A DNA stretch of 64,000 bases from Halobellus litoreus (GTDB taxonomy: Archaea > Halobacteriota > Halobacteria > Halobacteriales > Haloferacaceae). The first letter of the stretch is position 1, and each line of letters opens with the position of its first letter. The position numbers were made by a program, and so were the translations under genes. The notes beneath the pieces are model-generated. The model did not search any database. It was not told the DNA's origin and was given only the letters and a program-made list of their open reading frames with translations. The stretch covers positions 1 to 64,000 of the forward strand of contig NZ_JANHAW010000001.1 in the NCBI RefSeq assembly GCF_024464595.1. Reading direction: 5' to 3'. Positions 61,102 through 64,000 of this stretch are shown here, in pieces.

Positions 61102-61332
61102 CTTTTATACAGAGGCGGGACTACTTCGCTCCAAGCGGGTTCTCCCTGCCTCTCAGCAGCCAGGACCGCAGACATAGTCGTACACTACGCACTACGTTCG
61201 TCCTATGCGCTCTCACCTGACATCGCCGTCTCCCCGCGTCGACGGAGTGTTCGTCCTGCCGGGTTCGCTGCGGAGGTCGGGTACCCCGACCAATCAGCTG
61301 TCGTCGGCGATCACGACGGAACGCTCTCAGTT
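61102..61332 (+). promoter_or_regulatory. Promoter and long leader of fttA
   Basis: GCTTTTATAC (61101-61110) is a strong TATA box, yet the conserved start codon lies at 61333, which implies a leader of about 200 nt, unusual in haloarchaea. In the leader, GGTCGGG (61275-61281), TAC, CCCGACC (61285-61291) form a perfect 7-bp hairpin. FttA cleaves nascent RNA and might control its own message here. Confidence 0.5.
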
Positions 61333-63249
61333 ATGAGTTCAGTAGACACGCAACTCGAGGAGTTGAAAGCAGAGATCAAGGCGGAGTTGCCGGCCGACAT
61401 CTCGGTGACGGACGTCACATACGAAGGCCCGGAACTGGTCATCTACACGCGCGATCCGAAGCGGTTCGCCCGAAACGGCGACCTGATCCGCGACCTCGCG
61501 GGGAAACTCCGCAAGCGGATCACTGTCCGACCCGATCCCGTCGCGCTGTCGCCGCCGGAGCGGGCCAGAGACCGAGTCATCGACGTCCTCCCCGAGGAGG
61601 CCGGCGTCACCGACCTCGACTTCCACGAGGACACCGGCGAGGTCGTCATCCAGGCCGACAAGCCCGGAATGGTCATCGGCCGAAACGGGGCGACGCTCCG
61701 AGAGATCACCCGGGAAGTCGGATGGACGCCCCAGGTCGTCCGGACGCCGCCGATCGAGTCCTCGACGGTATCGAACGTCCGCAACTTCCTCAGACAGGAG
61801 CGCGAGGACCGACGACAGATCCTCGAACGCGTCGGCCGACAGATCCACCGGGAGGAACTCGCCAACGAACAGTGGGTCCGGATCACGATGCTCGGCTCCT
61901 GTCGCGAGGTCGGCCGCTCGTCGTTCATCCTCTCGACGGCCGAGACCAGGATTCTGGTCGACTGCGGCGAGAAGCTGGGGTCCGGTGAATCACCGTATAT
62001 GCAGATTCCCGAAGCGCTCGGTGCCGGGGCGAACTCGTTCGATGCGATCGTTCTCACGCACGCGCACCTCGATCACTCCGCGCTCGTCCCGCTGCTCTAC
62101 AAACACGGCTACGACGGCCCGATCTACACGACCGAACCGACGCGGGACCTGATGGGGCTGCTCCAACTCGACCACCTCGACGTGGAGACCAAAGCGGGTC
62201 GGACCCCGCCGTACGACCCGGAGATGGTCCGCGAGGCGATCAAACACACCATCCCCATCGAGTACGGCGACGTCACCGACATCGCACCCGACGTCAAGTT
62301 GACGCTCCACAACGCCGGACACGTCCTCGGCAGCGCCATCGCGCACTTCCACATCGGCGACGGGCTCTACAACGTGGCGTTCTCCGGCGACATCCACTAC
62401 GGGGAGACGAGGCTGTTCGACGGCGCGGTCAACGACTTCCCCCGCGTCGAGACGCTCGTCCTGGAGTCGACGTACGGCGGCCGGAACGACTACCAGACCG
62501 ATCAGGAGGACTCCGAGCGCAAACTGATCGAGGCGATCAACGAGACGCACGACCGCGGCGGCACCGTCCTCGTCCCGACCGCGGCAGTCGGCCGCGCCCA
62601 AGAGTTGATGCTCGTCCTCGAGGAGGCGATGCGAGCGGGGAAGATACCCCGTATGCCCGTCCACCTCGACGGGATGATCTGGGAGGCGACGGCGGTCCAC
62701 ACGACCTACCCCGAGTACCTCCGGTCCGACCTCAACGACCGCATCTTCGGGGAGGAGGACAACCCGTTCCTCGCCGGGGCGTTCAACCACGTCGACGGCG
62801 GCGACGAGGAACGCCGGGACGTCGCCGATGGCGACCCCGCCATCGTCCTCTCGCCATCCGGAATGGTTACCGGCGGACCGATCCTGTCGTGGCTCCGCCA
62901 CGTCGGTCCAGACCCGGACTCTCGGCTCGTCTTCGTCGACTACCAGGCGCAGGGCACCCTCGGTCGACGGCTCCAGAACGGGCTGACTGAGGTCCCGATC
63001 GACGACGGCGTCGGGCGCTCGGAGACGGTCCAACTGGAGGCGGACGTGGACACGTTCGACGGCTTCTCCGGTCACGCCGACCGCCAGGGGCTCGAAAACT
63101 TCGTGAAGACGATGAACCCCCGTCCCGAGAAGATTCTCTGCGTCGACGGCGACGAACGCGCCGTTCAGGACCTCTCCTCCGGCCTGTACCACGACTACCA
63201 CCTGCGGACGTTCACGCCGAAGAACCTCGAAACGTTCCGGTTCCGGTGA
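61333..63249 (+). CDS. fttA: Transcription termination factor FttA (aCPSF1), beta-CASP ribonuclease
   Basis: Archaeal CPSF73 homolog that cleaves nascent RNA and ends transcription. The 638-residue protein has an N-terminal KH region (about residues 1-155) whose second domain contains [14 protein letters not shown]. The metallo-beta-lactamase domain follows with [23 protein letters not shown] and FSGDIHYG, then the beta-CASP domain. The late [13 protein letters not shown] is the conserved C-type motif. The start is ATG 61333 ([12 protein letters not shown]). The longer frame back to 61093 is the leader. Confidence 0.96.
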   Translation: MSSVDTQLEELKAEIKAELPADISVTDVTYEGPELVIYTRDPKRFARNGDLIRDLAGKLRKRITVRPDPVALSPPERARDRVIDVLPEEAGVTDLDFHEDTGEVVIQADKPGMVIGRNGATLREITREVGWTPQVVRTPPIESSTVSNVRNFLRQEREDRRQILERVGRQIHREELANEQWVRITMLGSCREVGRSSFILSTAETRILVDCGEKLGSGESPYMQIPEALGAGANSFDAIVLTHAHLDHSALVPLLYKHGYDGPIYTTEPTRDLMGLLQLDHLDVETKAGRTPPYDPEMVREAIKHTIPIEYGDVTDIAPDVKLTLHNAGHVLGSAIAHFHIGDGLYNVAFSGDIHYGETRLFDGAVNDFPRVETLVLESTYGGRNDYQTDQEDSERKLIEAINETHDRGGTVLVPTAAVGRAQELMLVLEEAMRAGKIPRMPVHLDGMIWEATAVHTTYPEYLRSDLNDRIFGEEDNPFLAGAFNHVDGGDEERRDVADGDPAIVLSPSGMVTGGPILSWLRHVGPDPDSRLVFVDYQAQGTLGRRLQNGLTEVPIDDGVGRSETVQLEADVDTFDGFSGHADRQGLENFVKTMNPRPEKILCVDGDERAVQDLSSGLYHDYHLRTFTPKNLETFRFR

Positions 63250-63328
63250 CGGACGGGGGCACAGCCGTCCTCGGTCGCGAGCGGGATGCCGACGAACCTT
63301 CTTATCCGAGTGCGACGACAGTCCCCGT

Positions 63329-63727
63329 ATGCGCCTCGCGCTGATCGCGCACGACGAGAAGAAGCCCGACATCATCGAGTTCGCGGAGAGCCGTCTCGAC
63401 GACCTCGAACGGTTCGAGCTGATGGCGACGGGGACGACCGGCAAGCGACTGCAGGAGGCGACGGGCCTCGACATCGAGCGCAAACAGTCGGGACCGATCG
63501 GCGGCGACATGCAGATCGGCGCAGAGATCGCCGACGGCAACTGCGACGGGGTCGTCTTCCTCCGCGATCCGCTGACGGCGCAACCGCACGAACCGGACAT
63601 CAGCGCGCTGTTGCGCCTCTGCGACGTGCATTCGATCCCGCTGGCGACGAACCTCGCCAGCGCCGACGCCGTTCTCGACGAACTCGTGCGCGTTCTCGAC
63701 GGCGAGGAGCGGCCGGAGTCCGGATAA
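63329..63727 (+). CDS. mgsA: Methylglyoxal synthase
   Basis: Converts dihydroxyacetone phosphate to methylglyoxal and phosphate, a bypass of lower glycolysis. The 132-residue protein covers the whole family. [14 protein letters not shown] (about 5-18), [15 protein letters not shown] with the phosphate-binding TGTTG, and [19 protein letters not shown] (with the catalytic Asp) followed by [23 protein letters not shown]. Haloarchaea use it in glycerol and dihydroxyacetone breakdown, which fits glpK in this window. A TATA-like CCTTCTTATCC lies about 27-37 bp upstream of the ATG. Confidence 0.95.
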   Translation: MRLALIAHDEKKPDIIEFAESRLDDLERFELMATGTTGKRLQEATGLDIERKQSGPIGGDMQIGAEIADGNCDGVVFLRDPLTAQPHEPDISALLRLCDVHSIPLATNLASADAVLDELVRVLDGEERPESG

Positions 63728-63885
63728 GCCCGCGCCAGCGAGGAGCGGCCGCAGTCTCGGTACGGCTTCGACGACCGTGGCCCTCTCTAGTCGCGGCTGA
63801 GTCGCGAGGACGGCGTCACTCGCGAAATATCAGCGCTGAAAACTGTGTCGCGGGACTTAATCCGGTGACCACGCAACGGGTCACT

Positions 63886-64000
63886 ATGGACCGTCGCTCC
63901 GGGTCGACCGACATCACTCGCCTCCTCGCCGTCGCGCTGGTCTGTGCTGTCGTCGTCGCCGGCGTTCCCCCGGCGTCGGCGCAGTCTGGCGAGACCGGCG
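63886..64000 (+). CDS. Secreted protein, N-terminal part (cut by window edge)
   Basis: Only the first 38 codons are present. They encode a Sec signal peptide: positive start (MDRRSG), hydrophobic core LLAVALVCAVVVAGV and a probable signal peptidase I site after PPASA. A TATA-like CTTAATC lies about 25 bp before the ATG. The mature protein is outside the window, so function cannot be told. Confidence 0.7.
   Translation, partial: MDRRSGSTDITRLLAVALVCAVVVAGVPPASAQSGETG

Noticed and set aside
58401-61175. 924-codon frame containing proS
   Set aside because: Only residues after ATG 59867 match prolyl-tRNA synthetase; the upstream part is Arg-rich, antisense to other genes, and the TATA box fixes the true start.
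1-64000. CRISPR array, integrase or complete insertion sequence
   Set aside because: No regular repeat-spacer series, no tyrosine or serine recombinase motifs and no transposase with flanking inverted repeats were seen.

Overview
The window is chromosomal DNA from an extremely halophilic archaeon (class Halobacteria). Evidence: high G+C with C/G-biased third codon positions; very acidic proteins rich in Asp, Glu and Val; Tat-type RR signals with lipoboxes on secreted binding proteins; archaeal information-processing genes (TBP, Orc1/Cdc6, XPB-like helicase, FttA/aCPSF1, archaeal-type ProRS, DacZ); and TATA-box promoters with little or no leader. The genus cannot be fixed from sequence alone. 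About 47 protein genes (one cut by the right edge) and one tRNA are supported.

Layout. 1-5 kb: noncoding left edge, tbp, a winged-helix regulator, a divergent Orc1/Cdc6-like ATPase and glycerol kinase. 5.2-12 kb: a four-gene ABC importer (lipoprotein, two permeases, ATPase), a LigM-like tetrahydrofolate-dependent O-demethylase and a NagD-type HAD phosphatase. 12-19 kb: a replication-origin module with orc1/cdc6, a 1.2-kb noncoding origin holding six copies of a 21-bp origin recognition box around an AT-rich centre, an XPB-like helicase, an N6-adenine methyltransferase-like protein and tRNA-Tyr. 19.1-20.7 kb: a gene-poor patch with one small unknown gene. 20.7-28 kb: SDR, CutA, pyrroline-carboxylate dehydrogenase, a small FAD protein, a Tat lipoprotein beta-propeller and an SRPBCC protein. 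28-37.8 kb: a cytoplasmic glucan cluster (double GH15 glucoamylase, GH13 amylase, GH13-like enzyme resembling glucosylglycerol hydrolase, zinc ribbon). 37.8-45.3 kb: an Fe3+-type ABC importer with a GT-C membrane glycosyltransferase, and an RGP-like GT75 protein; both promoters carry a DtxR/IdeR-type palindrome. 45-64 kb: HPP membrane protein, MrfA-like helicase, DCC and DUF123 proteins, cysteine synthase, thioredoxin, YyaL/SSP411 protein, purD, acyltransferase, the dacZ-mscS operon, proS, two unknowns, fttA, mgsA and the start of a secreted protein.

How parts fit together. Orc1 should bind the six boxes, one of which lies against its own start codon, linking initiation with autoregulation; the helicase and methylase beside the origin may be functionally linked to it. 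The ABC importer plus O-demethylase suggest uptake and demethylation of a methylated compound. The iron importer and the GT75-like gene appear to share an iron-responsive regulator. The dacZ-mscS overlap joins c-di-AMP synthesis with osmotic protection. No CRISPR array, integrase or intact insertion sequence was found.
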